Shown in pieces: positions 45,061-57,693 of a stretch of DNA of 64,000 bases (position 1 is the stretch's first letter; each line of letters starts with the position of its first letter). Location: NCBI GenBank assembly GCA_026545765.1, contig CM048844.1, positions 68,032,035 to 68,096,034 of the forward strand. Reading direction: 5' to 3'. Under the pieces are notes generated by a model. It was not told where the DNA came from. It worked only from the letters and a program-made list of their open reading frames with translations, and did not search any database. The translations under genes and the position numbers were made by a program. The DNA comes from Plantago major. Taxonomy: Eukaryota; Streptophyta; Magnoliopsida; Lamiales; Plantaginaceae.

Positions 45061-48000
45061 TGTTGAGAAATAACGTAATGTTATACTGTATATTCAACTG
45101 ATATAGTACATAGGAGTATATATACAAGTGTGAGAATCTTCTAAAACTTATCTAGAATCTAGAAGAGTACCCTGAATAGATTATATTTCATCTAGTTACA
45201 ATTCTAACTAGATACAAACTCTTGTACATTTATCTCTAACACTCCCCTTAAATGAACATGAGTTGACAATCGCTGGTAGCTTGGTACGCTGTGAGAATAC
45301 TGCCTCATTAAAAACATTGCTAAGAAAAACCTAGTGGGATAAAAAATCAGTCAAGGAAAAAAGAGTGTAGTGCGTATCCAACTCCCATGATTGATGCATC
45401 ACTGTACTTCTTCGAACACTGCAATTCCAATCTTCCGGACCAACTTCTCAAATAATGATGTCTAATATTATTCGGTGAGCAGATCTTTAAATATGTTGTA
45501 CTTCGATGGAATCTTCTTCTCATAGATAATGACAGAGAAAAACTTCTATAATTCTTCAGGAAGAACTTTTCCAAACACTTGAAACATCAGATAGTTTCAA
45601 TGTTCCATAGCATCACTCCACTATATTGTAAAGATAACCAACATGCCAATAATTCTTATCTTTACCAAACAGTTTCACAATCATGCTTATAATGTTGCAC
45701 CATTAAAAACCTCTCTAAGAAAAACCCTATGGATAAAAACCTAGAAAGGGAAAAAGAGTGCAACCATTTCTCATGGAATGCGCAAACGTACTCATTGTAT
45801 TTCAATCGTGATCTCCCTTTACTTGATAATATAAGTGTACCTTCTTTAAGAGGTATAGTAAGGAATATTGCAGCTCTTGATAGCTCAACTTTTATGACTA
45901 TGGTTACTTCTGGACCATGCGAATCTCAAGAATAGTAAAAATGCTCCTTGTATTAATCTCTTACATGCTCAAACTTCAGGTTGAGCTAACATCGGTGTAA
46001 CCAATAATACTCTTCATGAGTCTTCAAAATTTCATCTCATACTTCACTAATTCACAACGGTGAATATACATCTGTATTTTGTCAACATGAAATTGCTTAT
46101 CAAAACATCAGTTCCTCTAGAACTTTTCTCATTCAATCTATGTTCGCCGACATGATACTTTAGTCTCGTTTTGGACATGCTTCCGGAGATGATATCTCCC
46201 CTTATTGAACATTCTCAAAACATATGACTTTCAAGTCAAACTTGTTACTATTCATGTGTACAACCTGCGGGTTATGTCTAAGTGATAAGAATAAACATGT
46301 AAGTATGCAAAATGATGCCTAAGGATACTAGAAAAAAAAACTAAATAATGTAAACCAGGCATAGATAAACATATTATGATGCAATGCTTAGTATCTAAAT
46401 GCACATGGCATTTGACTCGATAAAACAAAAGGTACCGTACGAATTTCGAATCCCTTTGATCATAAGGACCTCAAGGTCATGAGCTCATTTTCTACCATCA
46501 TCATCATGATGTCATCGAATGGACTCACATGTAAGATCCCCATTTACATGTCCATCGATTTCGCATATGCTTATTCATGTCTCGGTTCCATGTATACTGG
46601 TATATCACATCTCTTTGCTAGAATTTTCAAGTTAGTACTAACCATTGATATCTGAATATTGGCTGTCGGTACCATTTCCTTTCATATAGGCCATCTATTG
46701 TAATTCAGATATCTATGTCATTCATGGCATTCATTACTCCTCAAGAGTACCAACTGCTTTATCTTGCCATTCTTCATGTATTGTATTTAGCACTGGAACC
46801 GTATTTCACTCAGGTGAATAAATCATTAATACAATAGGCAAGTTATCTCAATGCCAACACATGACATTCTATAATTAATATGCAACTCGGTATGCCTCAA
46901 AATATAGGGTCATAGCTGTAAGTGTGAGATTTCTGGGTGTGTTGAAGACACACACATGGTTCTTATTCCAGTGTTCTGGAAACACTGTTTTCTTCAGTGT
47001 TCTGGAAACACTGGATATTGTATCACACTTTACTTCTGATTATAGTTTTTACCTTTATTCGATTTCCTAATAAGTTCCACAGTTTTAGTGATATATATGT
47101 GCAGATATTTTAGGACAAGATCTCAGAGAATCCAAGAGTATCTACAAGTTGAAGTCAACAAGGAACAAGAGTTCGAGTTGTAATAATCTAAGAAGACGAA
47201 GTCTACAAGGATTCTACTTACAAGATCATAACAACATCGGTGTAGGACTCTGCTGATTATCAGGCGGTTTCCACTCTTATAACTAGAGGGTCATACATCG
47301 TAGACAAATCACGTCAAGCAAGCAAGAAAACCTTGAGTTCATATCTCGTAGATTCGCGTATTTGTCATCCAGTTTTCTGAGTTGTTTCTAGCTAGAATTC
47401 TCTGTTTGTTTCAAAGATTGATAGGTAGATTGGTAGAGGTAGCTCTCTACGATTACTCAGTTGTTTTGCATCTAGAGTAGTTGTTTTGTATTCATTATCA
47501 ACAAACGTATAGTGGATACTTTTCGCCTTGAGGCTCGGTAGATTATAGTAATATAATCTGCTAGAAAAACTTATCTCATTGTCTTATTTATTTCCGCTGT
47601 TTATTATGTTGAAGGTCGAGTATAAGTTTCTAGGGAAGTCGAAGGTTGGTGTCTTGAAAACACTGGAAACTATTTAATACAGATTTTGGTGTTCTTGACA
47701 CACTAAACTTCGTGTCGTAGTTAGATTAGTATTGAATCCCGGTCCAGTTACTATTTCAATAGCGGGTTAACATTCAAATCATAACGTTCCATGTTTGAAC
47801 ATATATTGATATAGTAACATGAAGCTGAATCTTTAGTTCAAGTTTGAACTTTCACATATATAGGGATCAATTCGCTCTACAAATTTGTTTTTACCAGCTT
47901 CCTCATGTTCTTCCTCCCCTAAGCTGGGAAAAACTAGCTCATACTAGTAATAAGGGCTCAAAATAGAAATTATCATGCCCAGCTTAGATAATCATATATG

Positions 48001-48624
48001 CATACAACCATCTAGTATGCTTCACACATTAGTTCTCTGGAGAACAATATGATAGGGAGTCAACAACGGGTACTTATACCCGGATGACATAATTTGTCAC
48101 ATCGAGATCATCACTCATACATCACTTGAATTTGGCCTTTCAATAATGTGACAATTGGACACAATCAATGTGCCTTTCATAATTTGCAAGACTAATAATG
48201 CCAATTCCTTTAGAAATTTAGTCTAATATGTGTTATTGAGCACACTTTCATGAAAATACACACTCTTGTGTGATGATGAAATCAAGCCATACACTTTCTA
48301 TGTCTCCATGAATTCTTTCGAGAAAATGACTTTTATATCCAACATTTTCAAAACATATGTTTGCAATAAATTTGTCTTTAGAGCAAGTAGCACATGAATT
48401 TTCAATATCATTGATCCGGGATGTCCAACTGTATGGTTTAAATTGATGGAGCACGATAACGTGTTGAGAAATAACTGTAATGTTATTATATATATTCAAT
48501 TGATAGTACATAGAAGTATGAGAATCTTATAAAGCTTATCTAGAATCTAAAATAGTATCCTGCATAGATTATATGAATTTCTTCAGGTTACAAGTGTAAC
48601 TAGATAAGATAGTTTACATGAACG
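45061..48624 (-). mobile_element. Decayed Copia element with two short LTRs
   Basis: Related sequences at 45061-45241 (TGTTGAGAAATAAC... to ...TCTCTAACA) and 48462 to about 48620 are short LTRs. Next to the first is CTCCCCTTAA, the reverse complement of a purine tract, which sets the element in minus orientation with its 3' LTR on the left. Just inside the right LTR, 48410-48270 encodes on the minus strand the zinc-binding start of a Copia integrase (CATCSKDKF, FLERIHGDI). Most of the internal region is unrecognisable and carries a nested solo LTR (46917-47758). The right LTR is cut by the Pack-type element starting near 48625. Confidence 0.65.
46917..47758. mobile_element. Solo LTR with ATAGC target duplication
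   Basis: 842 bp starting TGTAAGTGTGAG and ending CTATTTCA, flanked by exact ATAGC at 46912-46916 and 47759-47763. GTGTTCTGGAAACACTG is repeated near the start (46969-47016), and a related ACACTGGAAAC recurs at 47660. No coding capacity. TG/CA ends, length and 5-bp duplication fit an LTR left by recombination between LTRs. The superfamily is not certain. Confidence 0.85.
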
Positions 48625-50040
48625 TATATTTACAAAACCCACCCCTCATATATAGCCTCATCTCAAATTAGCGCCTGCTGTTTGAAGAATTACGAATGAT
48701 TCCTGAAAATGAGCTGATTTCGGAAACTAATTACATATAGTCCCAAAAGTCAACGCCGGAGGCCATGTCACGCCGAAGACACACGCCATTGCTGATGTGT
48801 ACTGCCATGTCATCATTTCTTTTCATGTTTAATTAATTCATGCTGGGTTTATATGTAATTAGTTTCATATACATATTTACCCGTTTGTTGACTAGTATTC
48901 TTAATTTACTAAATGACCTCTATGTTTTATCATTCACCAAATTGACCCCATAAATTAAAAACCAACCCAAACATATTTACTAAATTGACCTTTACGTTTT
49001 ATAATTCACCAAATTGACCAAAAAAAATAAAAAACCAATCCAAGAATAAATTGTTCTTTGTAAAATTGATCCATATAAAATTGCAACACAATCCTTTACA
49101 ACATAAAAACTCCTAATCCAAAAAATGGAGGTGGTATCGATCGACTTACACAGTCTCCGTAAACAAAAGCATGTCTCCAAAATATGAAATTGGTCACCTT
49201 CTTCCCAAAACATTCCAACTTTAAATTAAAAATCAATTTTGTCACAGCACCATGTATAATTAACACCAACCTCTCATCTCATGCTCCATTGGCCCAAAAA
49301 ACTGGGCCTCTTGTGCTCCTTCAGAAATCCCCATTTTCCCCAATTTCTCAGCACCTCCAATTTGCCAATTTCCTTCTGCAATTTCCACCATGGAGTCATC
49401 GTCGTCAGGTGTGACGGTCGACGGCGTAGTTGATGAGATAATGAGGTTGCACCGCTCCCTTCCGGTGAGACCTGGAATCGAGGAAGTCGAAGCGGCCAAA
49501 ATCCTAATCCGCAACGTGGACAGAGAAGATCAGCTCCGATTAATCGACGCAATTGGCAAGCAGAGGAAGGGTAAAGAGGTGCCTGACGAGCTTTTCCGCC
49601 TTGCTCTCAAATGGTTTGTTGGAGCTCCGGTCGGAGCTCTTTACAGCTCCACCGGAGCTGTTGAAGAGCCGGTTGGAGCTCTAACATGAGCTGTTTTAGG
49701 AGCTCCGATTGGGTCTCCACCAATGGAGTTTTTTTTTTTTTATTTTATTGGTCGGAGATGATGGTGGTGGTGGTTGGCCGGTGAAGATGGTGGTGGTGGT
49801 TGGTCGGAGAACATGGCGGTGGATGTTATTAGAGGGTTGAAGAAGAAGAGGAGATGGAAGAAAGAAATTAATTTGAGACACATAAGCAAAATAATGCCAC
49901 ATATTAAGACACCTAAGCAAATTGTGCCACATAATCGCCGGAGTCAACGTCGGAATTGCATTTTGGGTTTATATGTAATACTTCAAACAGTGGGTACTAA
50001 TTTGTAATTGGCCCAAACAATAAGGGGTGTTTATGAAATT
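48625..50040. mobile_element. Pack-type non-autonomous DNA transposon (copy B)
   Basis: Terminal inverted repeats match those of the element at 20900-21880. The left end reads TATTTACAAAACCCACCCCT... GCTGTTTGAAGAATTAC, and the right end has the reverse complement (ACTTCAAACAGTGGGTAC... AAGGGGTGTTTATGAAAT). No clean target duplication was found. The interior carries a fragment of a cellular gene (49390-49617), then a cluster of GGAGCTCC-type palindromes (49620-49715) and GGTGGTGG-rich DNA (49760-49825). This is the same order as the CCACCA and AGCTTCC blocks of copy A, in reverse orientation. Confidence 0.65.
49390..49617 (+). pseudogene. Captured fragment resembling the N-terminus of a PIRL (Ras-group LRR) protein
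   Basis: An ATG at 49390 opens about 75 codons: VVDEIMRLHRSLPVRPGIEE, VEAAKILIRNVDREDQLRLI, KQRKGKEVPDELFRLAL. This closely recalls the conserved N-terminal leader of plant intracellular Ras-group LRR proteins, before the leucine-rich repeats. The similarity is judged from memory of the family. The homology ends at about 49617, after which the frame runs into the palindrome cluster. About 100 bp upstream resembles a captured leader. No LRR is present, so it cannot be a complete gene. Confidence 0.6.
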
Positions 50041-50121
50041 CGCCTGTTGTTAGTAGGAAAAAGTAGTGAGATTAAATGGGCTGGACTAATAGGAGTTGAG
50101 AACATGGACTAACAATAATAT

Positions 50122-50616
50122 GGTAAAATTCATTTTTGGTACTCCACTGTCAGACATTTCCGATTTTGGTATTCCAGAGTGGTCGCGTCCAATTTAAGTA
50201 CTATTTATCAATAACTATTTACGATTAAGGTACTAATTGTAAATTAGATGGTGGGTCTGCAAATCAGTATCAAGTTACAATTAACCTAACTCCAATTTCA
50301 CGTGAATTCGATCAATTGAAAGTCGATTGAAACAAAATTGATGAAAAATCCTACAAAAAAGAATCTGCCGAGGAAGAGTCTGACGCTTGTAAGTGGGACG
50401 AAGTCCACGATATCTTGCAAACGATCAATTTTCTATGTCTATCTTTCGGCGTTTGACATTCGCTCGCACGCGAATGCGATGGTGCACCTCATAAATCCAA
50501 TTAGTACATAAATTATACATAGTTATTGATAATTAATACCTAAATTGAACGCGACCACTCTAGAGTACCAAAATCGAAAATGTCTCATACTAAAGTACCA
50601 AAAGTGGATTTTACCC
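50122..50616. mobile_element. Short non-autonomous MULE related to the large MULE
   Basis: 495 bp with terminal inverted repeats of about 100 bp starting GGTAAAATTCATTTTTGGTAC and ending GTGGATTTTACCC. Flanks ACAATAATAT (50112-50121) and ACTATAATAT (50617-50626) are a 10-bp target duplication with one mismatch. The outer repeats match the ends of the MULE at 22443-44985, whose transposase type could have mobilised it. The interior is non-coding. Its right edge is 245 bp upstream of the next gene's start codon. Confidence 0.88.
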
Positions 50617-50860
50617 ACTATAATATAACCCACCAAGATAAGTATGTTGATATATAATGCTTACTTAAAAATTTAAAATAACTATGAGCTTGTAATTACT
50701 GTTATTATATTATACCCAAAAAGAAGAACCAAGAGTATGTATAAAATAATAATAAAAATAATAATATAGAGTAGTCTCCATTGTTTCACCTTCCATAATT
50801 CCCATTTCTTCTTCTGTGCGAAGAAAAAAGGGTTTCTTGTTCGAAATTTGAATTAGGATA

Positions 50861-53800
50861 ATGGGTAACGATGATTATCCTCCGCCTTTGAAGAAGCCGA
50901 AAATAGAAGCAGATGAAGAGGAAGCAATGGAAGAAGAGAGCGGTAGAATGGATGAAGTGATGAGAATGGAGCAGCAAGAAGCACTCATCGCTCTTGCCGA
51001 ACACCGCTCAAAGGAAGTTGACCATCTACGCCAGCGTATCTCTTATTACAAATCTCAGGTTTTTTCTTTTTCTTTTTTTTTTCTCTACTTTATAGTATTG
51101 GTTGATTTTTTTTTAAATTTTATTATATTTCGAGTTTAGGACACTTGCTGATTAGTTTTTTTTTAAAATTTTTTTGGTGTATAATATAATGTTCCCTAGT
51201 TGATGATGATGTATATTAATTTTTGTTGGATAACATAACATGTGGATTTCTAGTAGTTTCTTCAAGTTCCTGAAAGCTGGAGTTTTGTAGGCTGAGCTGA
51301 CAATGTAGTAGGTTGCACTAGATTGGATTTTATTTCATCTAGTTATAGCCTGGTAAATAAAATGGCTTTGCCTTAATAAGCTCGGTTTCTCGTTGTTTAC
51401 AAAGTTGGATGTTAACTATACTCTGTGTTCTTCAATTGAATGGGAACATATACTACAAGTATAGGTTATTAATTTGTTCTAGGTAAATACTATTTTATTA
51501 ATTTTTTCTGATTTATAACTTCCATATTTCGCTTGTCGATGTAGATATCGTTGAGTTAGAATAATCAACCTTATATGTATCGTTGCTGAAATTGATTTCC
51601 ATCTAAATATATGTTGTTTTGCATACTTTCTCATGCCTTGGAAAACCATGATTAATGTCTTTAGTCTCAACATGCAGCTTGTTGAAGCAGAAAAGAGATT
51701 GGAGGATACACAATGTAAACTAGCGCGTCTTAGAGGAAAAACCATCTCTATGGCTCCCAAAACTCTTAGAGATGATATCCCAGAAATAAAATCACAAAGT
51801 ATTCCCTTGAGGCCTAACCATGATTCTGGGAAATCTGCTGGAAATGATATTAAAGTTGCAGCAAGGACCCCTAGTCCTTCCCAGAACCAAACCCAGTCTA
51901 GACCACAACTTATTATTCCTTCCTTCTCTCAAAACATTGCACAGTCTCGAAAAATGAAGGAAAGCAGAAATGAACATACAAGTGGTTCTAATTCGTTGCC
52001 CTCTGAGCCAGCACCAACTAAAGTTAATGGAACTCCCAAGCTTAAAGGGAATAATGATCGTACAATTTCTGTGAAGAAGGAAGGCATGGAAACTCAACCT
52101 AAAGTACCAAAAAGGAAGCTTGGTATGAATTTGTTCTTCTTTTTTTAAATTAAATATTGGGTCTTGTATTTCTATGCTTGTGCATGTGTGTTATTCAAAC
52201 CAGCATTAGTATGTAATATGGGCAGAAGAAAGCACAGGAAGTTGCCATGTGCTTTTGCTTGATATTTTCATTAGGTTGACAGTTAGTTTTTTTTTTTCCT
52301 TTATCCCCTCTTTGATTACAGAACAGAAGGAGCATAAAGATTTGGTTACATTGATAAGCAAATCCTCGTCACCGCAGACAATACGCTGCCACAGTACCAG
52401 TGTGTTGCCTAGCCAGCACAAAAGAAAGCTGAGAAGTCTTATTTTATGTCCCACGAATGATCAGCTTTTTGCAACCAGGTAACTTCGTCTTTCCTAATTC
52501 TGGTGTTCAAATATAAAACCGAGTAACATTTACATGCTTAGGTACTTACATATGCATGTTCATACACACATGCAGATGTACATTATGTGCGTGTAAGCAT
52601 GTATGTCCATTAGTCCATATGTATGTGAAACATGAATATGTTCTATTTTAATTTCCTTGGATGCAAAAATGCATTTTGCAAATTCAGAATATGTTGGCTG
52701 CTGTATGAGAATGAATCAATGAAACATAAATAACTGTGGTGACTACTTGTGTAGTTAATTTGTACTGAAATGTCTGGTACTATTCTGTAATGAACAGATT
52801 ACTTGTTTTATTGCTATGATTTGAGATAACATATTTTGAATATTCCATTTGCTGATTGTAAATTTTAAGACCTATGCCATCTTGAAGCAAGAACCATACA
52901 TACGGGATTGTTACCCATGTGAGTTCTTGTAATCCGTAATAGAAGTTGTTAGATAAACTAATAGAAGGTTTGCAATGTGTAGATACCGTAATAAGAAGGT
53001 TTGCAATCATATCTTTTATGTTATTTTGAGGTCTGGCAATATCGTAAAGTTTTACGCCTTTTGATTTCCTTACCTCCTGTTTCTCTCTAAATATTGGCTT
53101 GTAATTTATGGTTTTCTCTGATACTGAATGATGACTCGATTCTTCCTCTGTGTATCGATTTCAGCTTTTAAGTTCGCCATTCATCGAGTTAAAGTTTTAA
53201 GTCAATCGATACCTCCCAATTCTTTCTGAATTTGGCTTGCAATTAATGGTTTTCTCTGATACTGATTACTGAATAATGACTCGATTCTGCTGAGTGCTGT
53301 GTATCTGTTTCAGCTTTAAAGTTCGACATTCGTCGAGTCAAAGTTTTAAGTAACTACAATGATTGCAACTTTGCCTCCTTTACCAGGCCCTCAAACAAAA
53401 TGCATACAAATTGATAAAGAAACCTTTTTTAGGTAGTATTTTCTGGGGAAAAACTAGAAGAGTTGCCTTGTTATTTAGATTTGTAAAATTCTTGCGTACC
53501 GGATCTTTTTTTCTATGTAATTTTTCTTTGGAGATGCATAATACATTTTAGAAATACCATTCGATCTTTTCTATGAATTTTTTTCTTTGGAGATGTATAA
53601 TACATTACAAATACCTCGATCTTTTCTATGAATTTTTTTTTTTTTGGAGATGCATAATACATTACAAATACCATTCGATCAATTACAAAGAATATCACCT
53701 ATACAAATCAACCAACACTCTAACATGCCTGTACACTGAATCCTATTTTCTGGACACATGTAACTATTGGAAATTATGCTACGTTGCCACTATTGCCATG

Positions 53801-54513
53801 ATTTTGGGTGTTACTAGAGTAATAATTACAGCTTCCTCCCAAGTTTTAGACCCTTTTTCAGTTTTGCACTCCTATGCTCTCAGTCTAAAGCATGATAATT
53901 TAGTTTAGTTACTTGCAAAATTGAGCATCCTGACAAAATATTCCACAACAAGTTTAAAATGAATTTTTCTTTAAAAATGCATTTATCATTCGTTTGAGTG
54001 TTGGATTGAAGAAAATTTCAGACATGAATATCTTAGGGATTTGCAGCAACACTGTCAGTATCTTTTGATTAACTCATTACACAAGTGTGGATGCTTTTCT
54101 TTTGCAGTGCATTAGATGGAGTAGTTAATCTTTGGCAAATTCAAGGAAGGGGGTAGGTATCTTATCTGCTTACTTCCTGTTGTTATATTTTGCTGGTAAT
54201 TCATGTTTTTAACGTGATTATTAATGTGTTGTACAAAATGCAGTGTCAGTGCCAATCGTGTAAGTTCTTATGAATGTTCATCTGAGAAGCAAAGGAGATG
54301 GCCAGAAGATATTGCTTGGCATCCAGATGGAAACAAATTGTTTGCAGTTTATCATGCTGATTTTGGGGATTCTCAGATTTCAATTTTGGATCTAAGCAAA
54401 GGAAAAGTGGTAAGGATCTCTATGTATTACTTTGCTGGTGAAATACTGAATGAGTTGATAGGGAACGGCCATAGATTAAAGCAAAACTCAAGAAACTCTC
54501 AAAATCAATAATC

Positions 54514-54559
<46 letters not shown>

Positions 54560-56639
54560 AACCTAAACAATGACATGTAATTTAACTAGTCCTATTAAAA
54601 TATATAGTACCAAATAATAGAATGTGAATGATTAAAATTCTCTTCCTAATTTCCGTCATGAGTTTTTGCAAGATCTTTCGCAAAGTGCTTATTTGTAAGG
54701 AAACAGCACTCATGGAAGTGTTTGAAGCATCTTTTGAGCAAAGCCCTTAAGCACCTAATGGGTTGCTTATTTTTGCTTAATGGAACTTTGCGTATAACTG
54801 GAAGGTGTTTTGGATAATGCCACCCTGTACTACCTAGAAGCATTTTTTAAAGTTGCCCATGTGCTTTTATAAATTGGATTCGTGTATGGCGGATTGCTTA
54901 TCTGTATTGAATATCTGAATTTTCCATGTCATGTATTCTAAAATCTGGTCTTATACATATATTTGTATGTAGGAGATACAATTTGTTGCCATCATTTTAA
55001 AAGTAAACTGCTTATTCATGCCTTGTTTGGTTATGCCCCGACTTACGATTATTGGCTTTCACCAAAATATCACACCCAAACTCTCAATATTTTTCTTTCT
55101 TTTACCTCTTTGTATCAAGAATATCAGTAAATTTTCAATTCCGGAAAACTATCCTAAGATCTGTTGCACATCCAGTCATGCTACAAATCCAATTCAACAA
55201 TATCTATCCCATTTAATTATCAAACCAAAACATGCTAGATATTGTCGAGGAGTATTTCATTGTAAAGCTACAGTAGCAACTATTTTTTTCTTTTTATAAC
55301 CATTTCTTGTTTGAGTAAAAACTTTGGCCTAGAGGGGTCCAGATCTGGAATTTTCGCCTCCAGCTTCTAATTTAAACAACTTAAATACGAAACTTCAGTA
55401 AATGAAGATCAAAGTTTGTATAATCACCATAGCCAAGTTAATGCTACATTTATTTATCAAATGAAACTCATTTCTATCACTGACTTAATTTTCCTAACCC
55501 TGATTCAAGTTGAGGTCCACAACTTATCCAATTCTTGGTCTTTGCTGCTCCTTAGTTGTCAGTTTGTCACATGCTTCTTGTTACATTCGATTCTAAAACA
55601 TAACATATACTATGATATGATGGTAAGACATCCTTATTAGCAGTACTATTATCGTTTTTTTGTGTTATTATTTGCTTATGTTGCATGAATTCCTTCAAGT
55701 GTTGTCTTATAATTTTTATAAATCACCATTGATTTGAATATCAACAATAACAGTCAGAATCAATTAGTTGTTGTTTTAAATAGTCTCTCTTAGTTTTTCG
55801 TTTTGTTATTTTCTATTAATATTTATAATAGTAGTAACCATTTAACTCTTTTTACTGTGTCGTGGGTGCAGGAAAAACGTGTAACCTTTCTTGCTGATAA
55901 GCCTCATATCAAAGGCATAATTAACAGTATAATGTTCTTGCCATGGGAGGATACATGCTTTGTTACCGGTGGTAGTGATCACGCAGTAGTCCTCTGGACC
56001 AATAAAAATGGAGAAGACTCTTGGAAACCTAAACCGTTGCACAGATCTGGTCATTCATCTGCCGTTATGGGAGTTGCTGGAATGCCGAACCGCAAAATTG
56101 TGATGTCAGTTGGTGCAGACAAGCGGATAATTGGTTATGACGCTGAAACTGGGAGGGCAGATTACAAACATATGATAGATAGCAAATGCATGAGTGTTTT
56201 GCCGAATCCACGTGACATGAATCTGTTTATGGTTCAGACGGGGTAAGTTTTGACCACAAATTAATGTGTTATGTTTAACTTTTTAAACACCATTCACCAT
56301 TCTTGTTTCTGTTAATATTGTAGCACTCCAGAGAAACAACTTCGACTGTTTGACATTCGATTAAGGCAGGTAGAGGTACATTCATTCGGATGGAAACAAG
56401 AGAGTAGTGAATCTCAATCTGCCCTCATAAACCAGGCATGGTCTCCAGATGGTTTATATTTAACTTCCGGCTCGGCAGATCCAGAATTTCACATATTTGA
56501 TATTCGTTACAATTCCCACATACCATCGCAGTCGATAAAAGCTCATCAGAAGCGGGTCTTCAAAGCTGCATGGCACCATAGTCTTCCTCTCCTAGTCTCC
56601 ATTTCTTCTGACTTGAACATTGGATTGCACAAGATCTGA
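50861..56639 (+). CDS. Coiled-coil WD40-repeat protein (unnamed plant family)
   Basis: Seven exons: 50861-51058, 51678-52122, 52322-52478, 54108-54152, 54244-54409, 55872-56242, 56324-56639. All introns are GT/AG and phases match, giving 1698 nt or 565 aa. Residues 16-87 are a charged coiled coil (EEESGRMDEVMRMEQQEALI to CKLARLRG). Residues 90-245 are a Ser/Pro/Lys-rich linker with basic clusters (KKPK near the start, HKRKLR before the propeller) that could be nuclear signals. From about 245 a WD40 propeller follows, with blades ending VVNLWQ, HAVVLWT, KRIIGYD, QLRLFDIR, EFHIFDIR and LNIGLHKI. I recognise it as a conserved transducin/WD40-like plant protein but not by name. The start is the first ATG after an in-frame stop. 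Apparently intact. Confidence 0.88.
53087..53353 (+). repeat. Tandem duplication of about 135 bp in intron 3 of the WD40 gene
   Basis: The segment from about 53090 (AATATTGGCTTG...) to 53205 is repeated, diverged, at about 53225-53353. Shared blocks are ATGGTTTTCTCTGATACTGA, ATGACTCGATTCT, GTGTATC, TTCAGCTTT and TCGAGT(T/C)AAAGTTTTAAGT. It is intronic. Confidence 0.75.
53508..53682 (+). repeat. Three-copy tandem repeat, unit about 57 bp, in intron 3
   Basis: Units read TTTTCTATG(A/T)AATTTTT... TTTGGAGATG(C/T)ATAATACATT... AAATACC(ATT)CGATC and start near 53508, 53566 and 53616. The third has a longer T-run. Intronic, no coding role. Confidence 0.8.
54517..54557. repeat. (TA)n microsatellite in intron 5 of the WD40 gene
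   Basis: About 20 TA dinucleotides without interruption. Likely length-variable. Confidence 0.97.
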
Positions 56640-57300
56640 AGAAGATTGAAAAAAAAGAAAAAAAAACCAGAGTTACCTGCAAAAATCTTTTTTGGAGGAC
56701 TATCACATTTTGTTTGGGTAAAGATTGCTGATAGGACATTCTAGTTTTGATTCTTTTGAGTTGATGATAGATGCAATATATTGCTATCTTTCCCAATTTA
56801 TAAGTATATATCTAAATCACAATTTTGTTAGTTCATCGCAGTCAACTTGTGTTTGTTTGTAAAGAAGATATGGAAAATTAAGAAAATCAATATAAATGGG
56901 AAATCTTTTTGGGAAAAGAAACATAATTTTCTTATTTCCTGTGTTTGGCATCAATTTTTCCTGTAAGTTGGTGGTTATATGTGGAAGCATGTGAAGTGGT
57001 TAATCTTCCAATGCGAGTGGAGAGTGGAATTAATGGAATAAAAGGGCAAGAGAGATGGAATGAATAGGGAGATCTGTATTTTGATGAACATGTTCGTTTC
57101 TTTCGTAGAAGATTACAATTGGCTGTTGTTTTATGGTAGAAAGATTTGGATTTATACTTCTTCCTCAATTCGAGCATTTTCCATCATTTTGCTTGGTTTC
57201 CATATGTTTTGTTAAAAATTGAAGTTTAATAACATGAAGTCATGAACAAAGCTGGAAAGGAGTTGTATTAAATGTTGAAGCAATTGTTACATAAATTCTA
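56640..57300 (+). other. WD40-gene 3' flank, no further gene
   Basis: The A-rich stretch after the stop codon and AT-rich sequence to 57300 are presumed 3' UTR and spacer. No coding exon or repeat recognised. Confidence 0.4.
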
Positions 57301-57304
57301 ATGG

Positions 57305-57560
57305 GGTACCGGTTAAGGGAGTCGAGTCGTGCTTTTGTAAAGCTTGGCTCGTTAAGGATTATTGCGCTTAAGCTCAAGCTCGACCGAGCTTCAATACAAA
57401 CTCGAGCTCGAACGAATTTTCTTCGACTCGAGCTCGGCTCGCGAGCCTTCCATTCTTTTCTAAATAAACTTTCAAAACTCGAAAGCTCGATTTAGCTCGG
57501 CTCGAGAGATTGAAAAATTACAAAGCTCGAAATGAGCTCGGCTTAAAAGCTCGAAAATTT
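57305..57560. repeat. GAGCTCG-rich repeat
   Basis: Dense copies of (A)GCTCG and its palindromic forms (CTCGAGCTCG at 57401 and 57427, GCTCGGCTCG at 57435 and 57496). This type of sequence recurs in many plant genomes within non-autonomous transposons. No ends were found here. A T-run follows at about 57577-57599. Confidence 0.6.
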
Positions 57561-57693
57561 CCAAACTTAAAACTTTGTTTTTTTTTTTTTTTTTTTTTTA
57601 GAAAAAACTTAGAACTTGTTTTAAAGCTTTTTCTTAAGTCCAGATTACTAACAGCCCCATGAACAACATTTCAACATTAATGGTGTTTAGTAG

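Noticed and set aside
49390..49689. Complete small host gene at 49390
   Set aside because: It lies within transposon inverted repeats, stops at the start of a repeat cluster and lacks the leucine-rich repeats expected after such an N-terminus.
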